From Diplocarpon mali (taxonomy: Eukaryota > Ascomycota > Leotiomycetes > Helotiales > Drepanopezizaceae): 64,000 bases of DNA. Below the pieces are notes generated by a model. That model did not search any database and was not told the DNA's origin. It was given only the letters and a program-made list of their open reading frames with translations. This document shows, piece after piece, positions 24,921 through 37,587 of the stretch. How positions within the stretch are numbered: the stretch's first letter is position 1; every line of letters begins with the position of its first letter. The translations under genes and the position numbers were made by a program. Location of the stretch: positions 114,854 through 178,853 of the forward strand of contig JAENRP010000064.1 of NCBI GenBank assembly GCA_024741835.1. The letters run 5' to 3'.

Positions 24921-24960
24921 CTTTGTACTTCGTCGCAGGCCAAACAAACACTATATGACA
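24921..24960 (+). repeat. Dispersed repeat copy 1 (reference copy)
   Basis: This is the longest copy of a recurrent motif whose core is CGTCGCAGGCCAAACAAAC, preceded by CTTTGTACTT and followed by ACTATAT. Related copies lie at 25018, 25044, 26025, 26314, 27051 and 27147. Confidence 0.6.
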
Positions 24961-25017
24961 GTACAGTATAACCTTTCAAACCTATGAAAATCCCTGTTGT
25001 GAGTGACGCTAACCTGG

Positions 25018-25042
25018 TTTTTCTTTGGCCTGCGACGAGGCA
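25018..25042 (-). repeat. Dispersed repeat copy 2 (inverted)
   Basis: The reverse complement reads CTCGTCGCAGGCCAAAGAAA, matching copy 1 and facing it about 60 bp away. Confidence 0.55.
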
Positions 25043-25043
25043 A

Positions 25044-25060
25044 GTACTTTGTCATAGGCC
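25044..25060 (+). repeat. Dispersed repeat copy 3 (half copy)
   Basis: GTACTTTGTCATAGGCC is a diverged direct copy of the left half of the motif, immediately beyond inverted copy 2. Confidence 0.4.
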
Positions 25061-26024
25061 TTCCAAATAGGGAATATCCCACTTTTGAAACAGTCCAGTT
25101 GGCTTGTAGGTCCAACGAGTTTTAGACCTATTTCTCATCAAGATACCAGTTCTGTACAATTATTTATAGAATGGGTTATAGCTACCATTTTGGTATTTCA
25201 TCTCCGCAGACTTATAGAGGTATAGCTGTTAAGTAGTGTCCCCTGACAAGGTGGCCCTTGGATACTTTTTTTCAATACCATTGTAGGTTTTAGGGGGAAA
25301 CTCAAGGCTCAACGCCTGTAAAAGAACACTAGATATGGCAGCACATTCGGGCGGAAAAACGTCAGACACAAAAGCACAAAGCACTTGGACATTTCAGAGA
25401 GGAAGGGGAACTTGTGTTGCTTTGTGTATGCTACAGTTGCTGCCTATTGATTCGATAATGCACGTGCTTTCGGCTATATCTTGGCGTCTTTCGTATTCTG
25501 ACTCAGTTCCTCCACCACATCATATAATTCTCTGTATTCTGGACAGAAACAAGTCACAGATATTCAAAATCCCCCAGAATAGAACCTTATCTAGCAGTGA
25601 GTAGTTTCTCAATTTTTCTCCGTATTATTCTAGTTGATTTTCCAAGATTCGAAGGTTGGTACTAAAAACATCAGGGACAACACCTGCCCGCTGTAGCTCT
25701 GTATATTCATATTATTAAGGATCGATAAAGCATTAACGCTTGTCTCGAGACCCGATTCACAGTTTCTTTGTTGAGTTGTAGGTGCTCAAGATCAACAATA
25801 GCTGGAAATACCTTATGCTAGATTAGAGATTTAAGAGCTCAAGAGAATTTGTCAGGCTTCTAGCTTAATTATGCCTTGCAAAATGACCTGCCAATGTTTC
25901 ACACTTATATCTGACTCTCACTATGAGTAATACAGAAAAGCTTGTTTTTTGGGGCTGAAATGGTTTCTTTCCTGTCCCTACCTCAAGCGAAAGCAAACAC
26001 CACAAGGTTAATTACTTATATATG

Positions 26025-26053
26025 GGTTTTGTTTGGCCTGTGACAGAGTACAA
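26025..26053 (-). repeat. Dispersed repeat copy 4 (inverted)
   Basis: The reverse complement reads GTACTCTGTCACAGGCCAAA, followed by CAAAAC, matching copy 1 with few differences. Confidence 0.5.
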
Positions 26054-26313
26054 TATACCGAGGAGAAAGAGGAGCAGAGGCATTAGGGAAGGTTACAGCT
26101 AGCCTTGCCCAGGGCTGAACCAGAGATGAGCTAGGTACACAGGTGATTTAACTAGTTAATATTCTTCGGCCAGCGCCTCATTCGAGGAGAAAGGGAGCTC
26201 GAGCTTTCGAAGATTCCTGCCCCAAAAATAAATGTCAAATGTGTACATTTACAGGGCGTTTAAACGTGTAGTACAAAAGTAAGGTAAAAGTGGCTGTATC
26301 CAGTTGAATCAAC

Positions 26314-26343
26314 GTACTTCCTCGCAGGTCAAATAAATATCAC
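26314..26343 (+). repeat. Dispersed repeat copy 5
   Basis: GTACTTCCTCGCAGGTCAAA followed by TAAATATCAC is a direct copy of the motif. Confidence 0.5.
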
Positions 26344-27050
26344 ATTAGCGTATTTTCAAGGGGGATCACGAGGGTGTATTCAAGGGTAGTTCCAAGGGAG
26401 TTTCAAGGAACCTACAAGTGTTTACAAGCGTAATGTTCCAGTGCTTTTAAAGCCGCTTTTGCTTTCCCTATCTCTCAACAAGCTTATGGAATTGAGCTAG
26501 TAGGATAGCCAGCTGATTCCCTTGATCTTTATTAAGCAGAGATAGTATGGGATTAGAATAAGAATTATATCTAATACTATTGCTTAAGGGTATACTTCTC
26601 ATATTCATGACTACGAGCAACTCCTTAAGAGGCTTAGAAATCAATTGATGAGTAGAGAATCACATCATTGACGAGAGCTATGAAGCGAAGGTATCCAGAT
26701 ATCATAATAGCTGTTAGGTAGTATTCAACGTGGAAGAAGAAGTGCTTACGAAGTAAAAGCAGTACTTACAAATGCAGCTTTACAACAAAACCCTCGAGAG
26801 CTCAACTTGTGGACCCCCCTTTGAAAACACGCTAGTGTGGTGTCGATTTGGGCTGCAAGGGAGGAGAATCACATAAAAACCAATACGCTCCATACAAATC
26901 GGGTGTACAGCCAGCGAGAGTGGCGCTATCCCGCATGTGCGAGTGGCCAAATGAGCAATGCAAAGTATCGGTTCGGCGGCTTACTAAAGCCCATTTGAAC
27001 CTTATGAGGCTACATCAGAAGATGAGATCAAAACTTTATATAGCTCTTAG

Positions 27051-27080
27051 TTACCTGCCGCGGGCCGAACAAACACTATA
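27051..27080 (+). repeat. Dispersed repeat copy 6
   Basis: CCGCGGGCCGAACAAACACT matches the right half of the motif including ACACTATA. Confidence 0.5.
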
Positions 27081-27146
27081 TTAGCATCATTAATGAGGCG
27101 GCTTGAGATGGGTTTACAAGGTTAAATCATGATTCGATGTGGTGTG

Positions 27147-27172
27147 TATCTAGCCTGCGACAAAGCGAAATG
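27147..27172 (-). repeat. Dispersed repeat copy 7 (inverted, partial)
   Basis: The reverse complement contains GCTTTGTCGCAGGC, the left half of the motif. Confidence 0.4.
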
Positions 27173-27702
27173 GAGATTGAGCTGGAATTAACGCTCGAGT
27201 ACTGTAGGCCTCGCAAAGTGTTGGAAGATTACTGCTGTTTACAATTTTCTCTCTTCAGAAGCGGTGAGCTTGATGGTGCGCCCATGCAACTACAGTGCAT
27301 TATGTGTCGATTTGCCATTTATTTAGCCGGGGGTCATGGGCTGCAAGCCGTTAGGTGGACCGCTGGTGAGCTGCAAGAGCTGCATTTGTCGGGATTGTTC
27401 AGAGCTTGAGGATAGACAATGATAAGGGGTACAATACCTGAGCACGGCCTGCCGTACGGTTCAGGTGTCTCAACTTACTACGAGATTTTTATTCAGGGAT
27501 AGGTTTTTTGGAATAAGTAACTACCGTACATGTACTCTGTGGTATCATTACGCCTGCTTATCATAATAACAGGCGCAACGCTATAGGAGCAAGGTTAAAC
27601 GACTGAGCTTCTTCTACTGATTACTTAGTACAGGGTGGAAATATTCCACAATTCTAGACCGTGCACTCTAGATACTTGGCAATGCTGCTTTTATTCTTTT
27701 CT

Positions 27703-27823
27703 CTAGTATTTTGTATATAATCCTTTAGCTTCAATCACTGCCTTATATCTCTCTGGCATTTCCCGAATCAATTCTCTAATTCTTTTAATTGTTATTAATT
27801 CCTACGCTTCTTATACTACCTCT
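27703..27823 (-). pseudogene. C-terminal remnant of a Tc1/mariner-type transposase
   Basis: The minus strand encodes RELIREMPERYKAVIEAKG followed by LYTKY and a stop, which is the characteristic end of fungal Tc1-like DDE transposases. Immediately upstream in the same frame, codons expected to be Gln and Trp read TAA and TAG, the changes expected from C-to-T and G-to-A decay (RIP). No catalytic DDE residues could be followed further upstream (27824-28000) because the sequence is too decayed. It is a dead fragment; terminal repeats were not located. Confidence 0.65.
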
Positions 27824-28666
27824 TACAGAAGTGTGTCGTTTTAGAGTTTTTAGTATAGGTATACTTAATATAGAATCTATAGTAAAAGTGTTAATTTCTA
27901 ATATAAAGAGCGGCGAGTTAATATTATTATATGATTGGTAGTACCCCTTGATCAAGGCCCCTGTTAGTAGAAACCTCTAGAATGGTGCACAGACTATGAA
28001 TGTGGAATATTTTCAACATGTACCAAGTAAATGTATATTGTAAAGTCAAATACTCGGTGAAAAGCCAATCAAAAACGGGGCCAAGAATACGAGAATTCGA
28101 TTGCGGTCTGGTATACAGCAGGAAAAGATATAGCGCAGGAAAGTATCAGTCTACTTGGAAAGAGATGAGAGTATAATAATGACAGAGGGATGCTACTTGA
28201 GAACACCAGCTAGGTTAATATCGTATTAATTACTCTCTTGAGAACTCGTTTCTTAACCGATACAAGCGAGGGTATACCCGGGTTAAGCACAGGAGGGGTA
28301 TCAGACGGAGATCTACTGTAGAAACAAAAACTTGCCACTTAGGTACTTGATTAGGAGTTCTTCTTACCCGGGTGGATAGCCGGGTCCCCAGGCAAAACAG
28401 ATTTTCTGGCTCTACAAGCAGGGCAGCAGTAAACCTAGCTAGATTTAGTGACCTTGACAGGCAAACACGCCTTTCCTACTCTATACACACAAAGATTGGA
28501 AAACACCAGTAATAGCTAAGCTCCAGGTGTGTGTAATTCTGATCTTTAGCGTAAACTCCTGGTACGAACTTGCACCAACTGGACCCGAATATATCTAAAC
28601 CCAGCCGAGCTATTACCCAGTCAGCGAGGGCTGTATAGGTAGGGTACCCATAGTAGAGGGTTCTCA

Positions 28667-28682
28667 CCCGGGTATACCCGGG
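28667..28682. repeat. 16-bp perfect palindrome, with related copies nearby
   Basis: CCCGGGTATACCCGGG is its own reverse complement. Partial copies occur at 28270-28284 (GGGTATACCCGGGTT) and 28366-28385 (ACCCGGGTGGATAGCCGGGT). Function unknown. Confidence 0.6.
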
Positions 28683-28799
28683 CTTCTCCACTCCAGTGCC
28701 CAACTGTGTCTGATAAAACTTCATTTCCTGGAAAAAGCTTCCCCTGAGGAAGGCGCTTCTTTTTACAAGGGGCAAAACAACCTAGTTTGTTGTTTCGGA

Positions 28800-31700
28800 A
28801 GAAACTTCTCTTCGAGAAAAGGTTTTTTCAGAAGGTTGAGACGAGCAAACTACGCTTCGTGTAGCGTACCGCACCCGCAGCAAGAGATGGATACTGATGG
28901 GATTACGAATAGGTTTTTATGTTCTGCAAAACTTATCACAAAGCCTATGGTCTGTTTCTTGAGTGAATTAATACTGATATTATAGGTCAGGCGCATCATT
29001 TTCTTTTCTACAACCCTCTTTCTCCTAGGGAACCAGTTCTGCGGCACCCAGGTTGAGCCGATTGAACCGCCCGGCGTGCCGCAATTGACCACCTGTCGAG
29101 CCGTTTCCGTCATCTGCTTCTGCTGCCGGCGGCGGTTCTATCTGTAGCTGTCCCCGGCCTATTGGGACCGGAGATGCCATCCACGATGGCTCTCAGGGCC
29201 AGTCGTGGGCAGTAGCACAGGCAGCATTTCAAGCGGATGCGTGGCCCACGAGCTAGACGAAGCTCCTCCTCTCTGATCTTCTTGTGAGGCACCTTGTTCT
29301 CGGTTGTTCTCAGGCACTCACTACCTACTCGTGGACCGCTAGCCTTGTCTGTTGCTTAAGGGACCTCTCCAAGGGCCGCACTCGTATCGCATTAAGATCG
29401 AGTTTCGGATCTCCATCTATGCTCTTTCATGTATTCTCCTACGCGACATCCTCGTCACGCTGAGGGGCTGGAAGCGGTGGAGCTTTCCGACGATGGGTTC
29501 TGTGGTCGAGTCATCAGCCTGCTTCTGTATTTCCTTCGTTCAAGTCTTGCCTAGCATCAACTCTGTTTCGCCTATCCCGTTACGATCTGTCAAGTCGCAC
29601 CCCAGCCGCTCCTTCACAATGTATTCCGCCTCGTCGGTTCGAGAGGCCGCGACTTTTGCACGAGCTCTCGTTCGTCTCTCCCCCGCAGTAACACAGCACA
29701 TGGCAAGACTCCATCCGAAACGCTTTCCGTACACCCACCCACCTAACCCCCACCAGAGCTTTCCACTCTGCAGATTTCAGAACCGTTTTTGACTCTGTAA
29801 TCTTCTCTGATACTCTCCCGGCACCTTTACGGCCAAGGGCACAAGAAGCGAACCTTGACACGTTCTAGTCTATTGTGCTCTGCTCGCCCCCGGGAAGGCC
29901 ATCTTCCACGGTCCTGGCTTCTCGCTCCATGGGCATCTCATCGAGGTGCGGGGGCACAGCATCGATAGCCTTAATGGGGCGGTAGCGTGTCGTTCAGACC
30001 ACCTATCACGGGCCTACTCCAAGCACGTTTTCTTTTTGTGGTGGCCGGGTCTGGGTGTTCTCGTTCATTCTCCGTCTACTATGAAGCGCGCCCACCAGGT
30101 CTCGGCCCCCGCGATCTGGGATTGCGTCTCGAGTGGACTAGGCGCGGGAAGATGAGATGGAAGCTGAGCAGCAGCGACGCGGAAGTGAGAGGATATTTCT
30201 GACGCTCTCGGCTATGCATGTCAATAGCCGAGAATGTTACGGGTTGGGCTGAAAGTCAACAATATCTCGGTAACTCGTTTTTCAATCCTAAATACATTCT
30301 CACAACTTCATCATTCTTGCCTTCTTGGTAGCACTCGCAGGAAAAACACCTCGCCCTATCAGACCCGGCTTGCCATCAGTTGTATGCTGTGGATTTATTT
30401 TGGGCCATACGTAGACAACGTTCGGAGCGTTCCAGTGTTCGCCACCGAATACTATTCTCGAGGAGAACCCGAAAACGCTTTTCCACGAGAAGGTTACTGC
30501 TAACAAAGAGGCATTACGCGCCGCACGAAAGTAACAGAGCACATGAGCCTCGATCTCGACGGTCATAAGTGCATGAGGCTTCGCATAACGTCTGCCAAGC
30601 TGACAGGATCTTGACACCGAGGGTCAGACGTCGACTGCGGTCTCTAGAGTCCAAGACTGAAAGGATATAGGCCACGAGTCTTGGCTGAAGACCTGGTCAC
30701 GCCAGTCCAGAATCCAGCTCAAATTCTTACTCGGAAGGGATGGCACCATCATGCGTCTCTTGTACCTTCCCTACAGCTTCCCAACCAGCGTCTCTGGTTC
30801 TTTCACTGCAAGTCCATAATAGCCGATTCCCTCCGTCTACTTTCTCCTTGCGCCTCGAAAAAAAGTGATAAACCGGCTAAAAAGTCACAGCAAACTTGGT
30901 CTGCGTATCCCCTCCTTCTTCTCACAAGTAGATGGAGTAGAAGAAATGTATTGCCATCAGAATAAATATAAGAAGGATCACCCGAGGGCAAGAACGGGAA
31001 TCGGTGGCATCTACACCTATCTCGCGAATTCGGTAGCCACGATCAACATTTTATTGTCTCTTCGGAACGATATCAAGTTGGAAGCTTCAATAAAGTCAGC
31101 GAGGGGTTTCAGACGCAGAATCTTAACATCTGGTTCTTTTTCCCTGGGAACACAAAAGTTCGCATGCCTAGGTCAAGATTTCACGGCTCTGGGAACCTAT
31201 TCCCGGGGTCTGTGGGTATTGAAGCACATAGCTTATAAGCAGATAAATCCCCGAGATCCAGTAAAGACCCTGAGGATAGAGAATATCTCGACAGTGAAAG
31301 GACTCCCAACACCAACAACCTCTTCAAAAAAGTGAATACGAGGTTCTGGAGGCGTTCCTTCGCCGAGGTCGGGCAGGAAAGAGAGATAAATATACGCCAT
31401 CATCCCCATCAACAGCCTCTTCAGCTTCCAAACTCTTGACTCTGAAGGCTCATCGTTCTCCATGATTTTGACCTGGGCCTAAAATATGGCAGGCGTGGCT
31501 CGCGGGTTGCTTTGATAGCGGACTCGTCGAGTCGCAACGTGCGTCATCGCTACCAGTTCCTTAATATCTCGCGGAATGTCACGCTACGGCAAATCAGCTG
31601 GCTTTACATAATCGTTCTTGCGTTTGTACCCCTTTCTTGCGCGTCTGAAAGTTGAAACCTATCTTTCTGACCAGGCTAATCGGCTTGTGAACCCTCTGCC

Positions 31701-34700
31701 AACTCTGAATCCGCGCCAAGACCGCGAAAAACCTCTTGCGTATGGGCTTGAAGATGGCTTCATGACAGCGCTTTGCGTGGGTGGGAGCTTGGAATTGTTT
31801 GTGGATTTACCCGAGCCGGAGTTTTAACTCAAGAAATGTAGCCGGTGATGCGGAAACAGGCGAGACGAGGATGAGATGGGGGGAGAGCTATAACGCCTTC
31901 CATCAGTTTACAAGCGGGACCTGCCTATCGAGTGTCGTGGACAGAAACCCCCCCCAGACGCACTCGCAAAGGCCACCGCAAGTCTCACAGAATAGCCCGG
32001 GCCCCACTGGCTCCCTCCGTCGAACCACCAGAAGACGAGCGAGAGAGAGAAAACCTCTCCGTCCACTGAGAGGTGCAGACTGGACTTAATCGCTCCTGGG
32101 CTGTACTAAGATAACCTGCTTGTTGGCATGGTGCATAAGCTGACAGGTTCGCAATCAGAAGCAGACCCTGCTTCGACACCAGTGAGGAAGTCGACAATGG
32201 ATTTTATCATGGCGAGACTATTGACCCGAGAAGATTGAAGCACTCCTGAGAAACGAGCTCGGTTTCTCTCTTCGCGGGTGACGACTATGCGACAGCTTCG
32301 ACGGTTGACAAACGCACCAGAGGAGAGGGCCTGGGCTTTCCCATCCCAGGAGAATTGCTCCTAGGGCAGTTTCCATTTTTGAGCGGGACCATGAGAGATT
32401 TGGAACCCAGGCGCATGGATTGGGAAGATGGAAGCAACGGAGGGGTAATGGAGAAGGAGAGTGTAGGTGAGATATTTGCGTAGAGCTGGGGCCTCTCCGA
32501 ATCGCAAGTTGAACGAATGAATCAGTGTACTCTCTACCAGACATTCTTGCAGAGCCATTCCGACTGATTCTATACAGGTGGATAATAACGAAGAGAAAGC
32601 TCCATTCGGAAAGTGCTACCTATATTCCTTGTGAGCACTCGACGACAGACTCTTGCACTCGGAAAGTCCTCAGATATCTGCTCCTCACAGCCACGTCAGA
32701 TTGCACAATGTACGCCCTCACAGCCCATGCCGAATCATGCGCTCGCTACGAAAGGATAGAATTATTCCTCCCTCCCGTCTCTGCTGTGGTTCCTTCTTGA
32801 GGAAGGAGTCGACTGCCAGCCTGCGCCCCATTCTTCGTCGGGTTGCAGGTCCGCCTGGGAGTCTTACTTTCCACAACTCAAGTCTGAAACGGCCATTCTC
32901 AATGGCGATTAACGGAGCGGCATTACGACCTCGAGACCCGTCGAATTATGTTGCACAGGTGACAATGGAGGCTTTACTTGCGACAAGTCACGACAAGACC
33001 AGCAAGCTGCTCGTCTGAACCTCACTGTTCACAAGGTGCGATCGCCACGATTCAGTTGCGTACGACGACCCTATCTCCGCCGTGCAACTCTAAACCCCGG
33101 TTACTCGGTGAACAGAAGAGAGATGGACACGGGGATACTTGGTCCGCGCGCAGAGTCGCAATAGACTGTATATGCCCGGCTGCCCAGGACCATACAGCCA
33201 CTTGCCGCAGGACCCTGAACAGGAGCGGGTTATGGAAGAACTAGGAACTTGCGAACTACACGTCGACTCCTCTCCCAAATCCCCCCTCAAAGACCATGCT
33301 ACTGCCGCACCTGCCCGCTCCAGGCTCCGTTGCAGATACCTGGAGCTGTGCCACCCAGCTACTGCGCCCGAGCATCCTCATCAATCTCGTCGCACAATGT
33401 GACCAATGAGGTGGTCGCTTCATCACGCCGGAAAGAACTCTGAGCTGGGCATCATGCAGCGCTGCTTGAAAAGGGATCGAACGAGCCGCCATTGAAGCGA
33501 TATAAGCGCCCAGCATGGATGCGGAAATATGCGGGCTATTTTAGGGCAGCAGGACAACTGAAGTTCGAGCTATGCAAAGGCAGGGGTGAAAAGTGGTTTT
33601 TGAGACAGTCGAAATGCGATGCGACTGGCGGAGAAGGAGCTACAGGTTCAACAGACTTGGGTCTGCCGACATGAAGCGATATTTTTCGCATCTAGTTTGG
33701 CCCCCAGAGTTCCCCAAGTTGGTGAAGTTAACCCCGACTATCAAGTACCTATCTATAGATTTGCATGCGGGATAGTGGGTTCCCATGCGGCGCGGTAGTC
33801 CAGGAATTGTGCGGCAAGCATCTGCTATTGCTCCACGCTGCGGAGACAGGAGGTAAGCGAATTTCAACTGGTCATGATGAAAAATTGCGACAAAAGTCAT
33901 ACTGTATAACAAAGGAGAGAAAACTAAGGCTTGGTGTTGCTCATGCATAAAGTACCTTTTCCAGCATCCATTGCAGCCGAGCTGTTCGGTCTCTGCAATA
34001 AATACAATGCGCCGGAAAAACTGGCCGGTAATGAGGCCGCAAAATGCTGCAATCACACTCGACATTCAATGAAAGTATATTGCGCCGCAAACTGAAAATC
34101 TGCGAAGTGACGTATGACTCGCCGCAGTCCGAAAAAAAAAAAAAAAGACTAGATTGAAAGTACGAATGAGGGATGGGGTAGATGGCAAGGCTCTTTGCTG
34201 GGCGTACGGGCCGAACCGGATAACGGGAACTTGTTACAAGACTGATGGTCCCTCGACTGAACTCATGGCATCGGTGACTTTTAAAGACAAACATGACGCT
34301 TGCAAACGCGCTGGGCATGCGGATTAAGGGCGGAGAACTGGCTTTCACAAGTAGAAGGCGCAAGCGCATCGGACTCAACGAAATATTTCTGCTTCATCGT
34401 TTCACCCTTCCCGACTCCTGAATACAGGAGGGTGGCTCGAGAGGCGTGGAGCTACGTCGTACGAGGTCGCTTCTTCCAACCGGTAGAATCTGGAGCTTTT
34501 CTGCGTTGTCAATCAAGGCAGCGCAGCTCGAAGTTCCAGATCCGGAGTGGAATGCAGTGCAGTGGAACTGAGAACTATTCGGTCCTTTGACACGAACTGT
34601 GATACATCTGGTCGTCTATCAAATGGGATGGGAGGCTGTCGGCCTGTTCCATCGCGTGTGCAAGGAACGCTCAGGGTTGTCCCACGGAAGGATCAAAGGA

Positions 34701-35780
34701 ATGTTCTGTCTGTACGAGCATCTGCCACCGAAGCGGCGTAACTCGACGAAATCGATTCGGGGTGTACAGGCAGAGGATGCAAACGTGTGATGGGCTGCAT
34801 GCTGTAACGAAGTGCCGCAGGTAGCGTTTGTTGTAGGTACTGTTACCCCTAGCTCTAGGCGATGTGTAGGTGTCTCATCACTAGGCTTCGAGATGGAAGC
34901 CAAGACTCCCAGGCTCGACGTCGGCGATCCATGCTGGCAGAACCCGCTTTGGAACGACGAAGAAGAATGCAACCTATCATCACCTCGTCGAGTAGGTGTC
35001 GGGTTCGCAGAATCCCAAGCTCTCATCGCTTATGCATCGGGAACGGATCGACGGCGGAAATTCCCTGATGGTGACCCGTCCAGGCATCCGATTCCCCACA
35101 GCCACGATCATCCGGTCAGGGCCATGAGACTCTGCTGCAGCGCCCGGGAGAATGGACGTAAAAATCGATGCAAGATGAGGAATCCGGAGCTATCCCCACC
35201 AGCCCAGACCCTCCACAGCGATGCTGTCCTTGGTCGTGGGGCTGGCTGTGGTTTCCGGTGGGGCCAGAGGCTTCGTCTGTCGTATTTCGGGCGAATCAAG
35301 CAAGCCTGCTCCGACCGCAAGGCGGCTTTGTTTCGCTCTCGCAGCCTCGTGGGAAGGGGGAGACAGCGTCGAGATCCGGAATAGACCTGTGCAAGAGTTA
35401 TGAGTCAGGTTGTTGAGCGTCGGAGGGTGGGATGGGGTGGAGCAGGGGATGGAGACGGAGATGGAGACGGAGATTGTCATCTCGCTCGATTCGTCGCGAT
35501 TCGTCCGTGAAGAGGCGGCAGCGGATCCAGTACCTGCGAGTTCTCCTCAGACCTGCACAGATAAGATGACATGAGAAGAAAAGAGGAAAATAAGATGAAT
35601 GCTGCAGGACTGTGGTGCTGTACCGTACTCTCTAGGCATCTCTTACTCACGGAAGTACGTGCAGCCCTAGCTCACTAGCTCATAGGGCTGCCAAAAGCGG
35701 CGGGTGCTGGGAGGGGTCGTGACAAGTTGGCAGCCAGTTGCCCGGAAGTGGTTAGGCTCGTATAGGTCGCGATCTGAGGC
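28800..35780. other. Gene-poor tract, nothing supported
   Basis: Nearly 7 kb of mixed composition without a recognisable domain, splice-consistent gene model, tRNA or rRNA. The many open frames on both strands overlap each other and lack family features. Frames at 30865-31335 (plus) and 31233-31463 (minus) were examined and not accepted. Confidence 0.45.
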
Positions 35781-35784
35781 ACGG

Positions 35785-35849
35785 CAGCATAGCATAGCAT
35801 AGCATAGCATGCTCGTGCTTACTTTTTTATGCTTATGCTTATGCTTATG
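35785..35849. repeat. Two adjacent microsatellites, (AGCAT)n and (ATGCTT)n
   Basis: AGCAT is repeated five to six times at 35785-35812, and ATGCTT about three and a half times at 35829-35849. Confidence 0.8.
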
Positions 35850-35898
35850 TACTCCATCGATGCTTGGACAGCCTTGCATCCCGTCCCCTCCCCTTTCT

Positions 35899-35978
35899 GT
35901 GCTACACGTGATTTATGCATGGCAGACAACATGCCACCCTCGATGACTTTGGTGCTACACGTGACTCTTCCATGGCAG
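35899..35978. repeat. Direct repeat of a 27-bp unit containing CACGTG
   Basis: Units at 35899-35925 and 35952-35978 start GTGCTACACGTGA and end ATGGCAG, with 23 of 27 positions identical. Each carries a palindromic E-box CACGTG, and the units are spaced 53 bp apart. Confidence 0.65.
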
Positions 35979-36009
35979 GAGACGACGTAGCTTCTCCCGT
36001 GCTCTGCCC

Positions 36010-36052
36010 GTGACAACGACAGCGACAACAACAGCAACAGCAGCAACAGCAA
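36010..36052 (+). repeat. CAA/CAG-type trinucleotide tract
   Basis: This is an imperfect ACA/GCA repeat. In one frame it would encode a Thr/Ala run, but no gene is supported around it. Confidence 0.65.
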
Positions 36053-36203
36053 AGCCGCTGCCACATGGCTACGACCTGAGATCGCCCGCGGCGGTGGAGG
36101 CCGGACCCCGCTGGCGTCTTGAACGGGTGTCTCTCCCAGCCTGGCACGGAAGACCGCCGACTCTCTGCACATACCCGGTGGGATTCGCGAGCGCGGAGCC
36201 CCC

Positions 36204-36276
36204 CTCACCTCACCTCACCTCACCTCACTGCACCGCACCGCACCGCACCGCACCACCGCACCACCGCACCACCGCA
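36204..36276 (+). repeat. Compound microsatellite (CTCAC)n then (CACCG)n
   Basis: CTCAC is repeated about five times at 36204-36228, followed by CACCG-type and CACCACCG-type repeats to 36276. Confidence 0.8.
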
Positions 36277-37560
36277 GCGCCTCAGCCCGGCCGTCGTTCT
36301 CGCCGCGAATCACTGGCCTCTCGCCCGGCCTGGGATGGTGCGGGCTCGTGCCAGGACCAAGCCGCAGCCTCGACCTCGGGGGTGTGATTCCCCTCCTGTT
36401 GCGGGGGTCCCGAGCCCCCTTTCCACACCGCAGAGTGGCTGGCCCGGGCCTGCAGATATCTATCCAGCCCGCTGGGACTGCAGCGGTGAGTTGGAGGACG
36501 CTAAGGAGTGTCGCCCTGCCCGCATGTCGCCGTCGCGGTGTTGCAGACGGCAGAGTCGCGTGCGGAGGATAGGAGAGGCCCTCCACACGCTGCTCGGGTG
36601 CTTTTCACAGCCACCACATGGGATGGGCTCGGTGATCCGCAGCCGCTCTGGTGCCTACAGTGCTGTGTAGGGCACCTACCTCCCTTAGCTATCTGGAAGT
36701 CACTCCGTACGGTTCTCACGTATTTTTTCCCCTTGCGAGCCCGAGGGATCAGAACCAGGGTCGAAAGGATGAACTCCAACCACTTAGAAGCGCAAGAGGG
36801 GCATCTCAGACGCCTTCCAACTGTAAATGAATATGAAAGTGGGTCGATTGATATTGGTTTTCTCTTCGAGTACGGTAGATCACGTACCGGACTTGATTCT
36901 AGCCATTCGGCCTCTAGCACGTACTCTATGTTACTGTCCGAAAGAAGGTATAATCATGCAGCGTGGTTTCTGGGATCTTGGATCCACCGTCCTCGAAACT
37001 ACGACGAGAAGAAGCGTGAGCAGCTTTCACTTGAGGCTCGGAACTAGTCCGTAATTCCGCGCATGGGTCTTGGGGGTATCCCGGCCCCGAAGATAGAGTG
37101 CCGGCTGTCGTTTTCTCGGCCAATGGGGGGAGAATAGTCCAGGGACAAGCATTTTTGACATGGAACTACTTCGTACGTTGCCTTTTCGCAGCACTACCAT
37201 AGTAGGTCCACCATCATCCGTCGAGCGTATTGACTTGCTCCATGTCCAGCAGATCTCCACAGATACCTCTTGTTGTCATGCTTCGAGTAGAATATGTCGG
37301 ACGGCCCAGTGATCAGTTCAATGTCGCTTCAGCGTCTCGGGGCACGTGCCGTCTACGAAAACCCTGCCAACACAGGATGTGCTCTGTTCCAGATGCTATC
37401 TGCCGACGAGGCTGGCTCCGCTGGTCTGGCAAATGCGGAGTGTAGGTCGGGAGCTAAAGGAACTTGCTCGACGTCTGCCGTCAATGCTCTCTCTGCAGGT
37501 CAGACCAAGATACCTTGGACCTTTCCCCTGGCAAGTTCCCAATATTTGACGTTCTATACG

Positions 37561-37587
37561 CGCCCCGCCCCGCCCCGCCCCGCCCCA
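37561..37587 (+). repeat. (CGCCC)n microsatellite
   Basis: CGCCC is repeated about five times; all-GC tract within the gene-poor region. Confidence 0.75.

Noticed and set aside
29352..29861. Overlapping frames on both strands of 90-146 codons
   Set aside because: No domain, no splice partners, and both strands are equally open, as expected of GC-balanced non-coding sequence.
31233..31463. Minus-strand frame beginning MENDEPSESRVWKLKRLLMG
   Set aside because: It looks mildly protein-like, but no further exons, domain or orthology could be supported.
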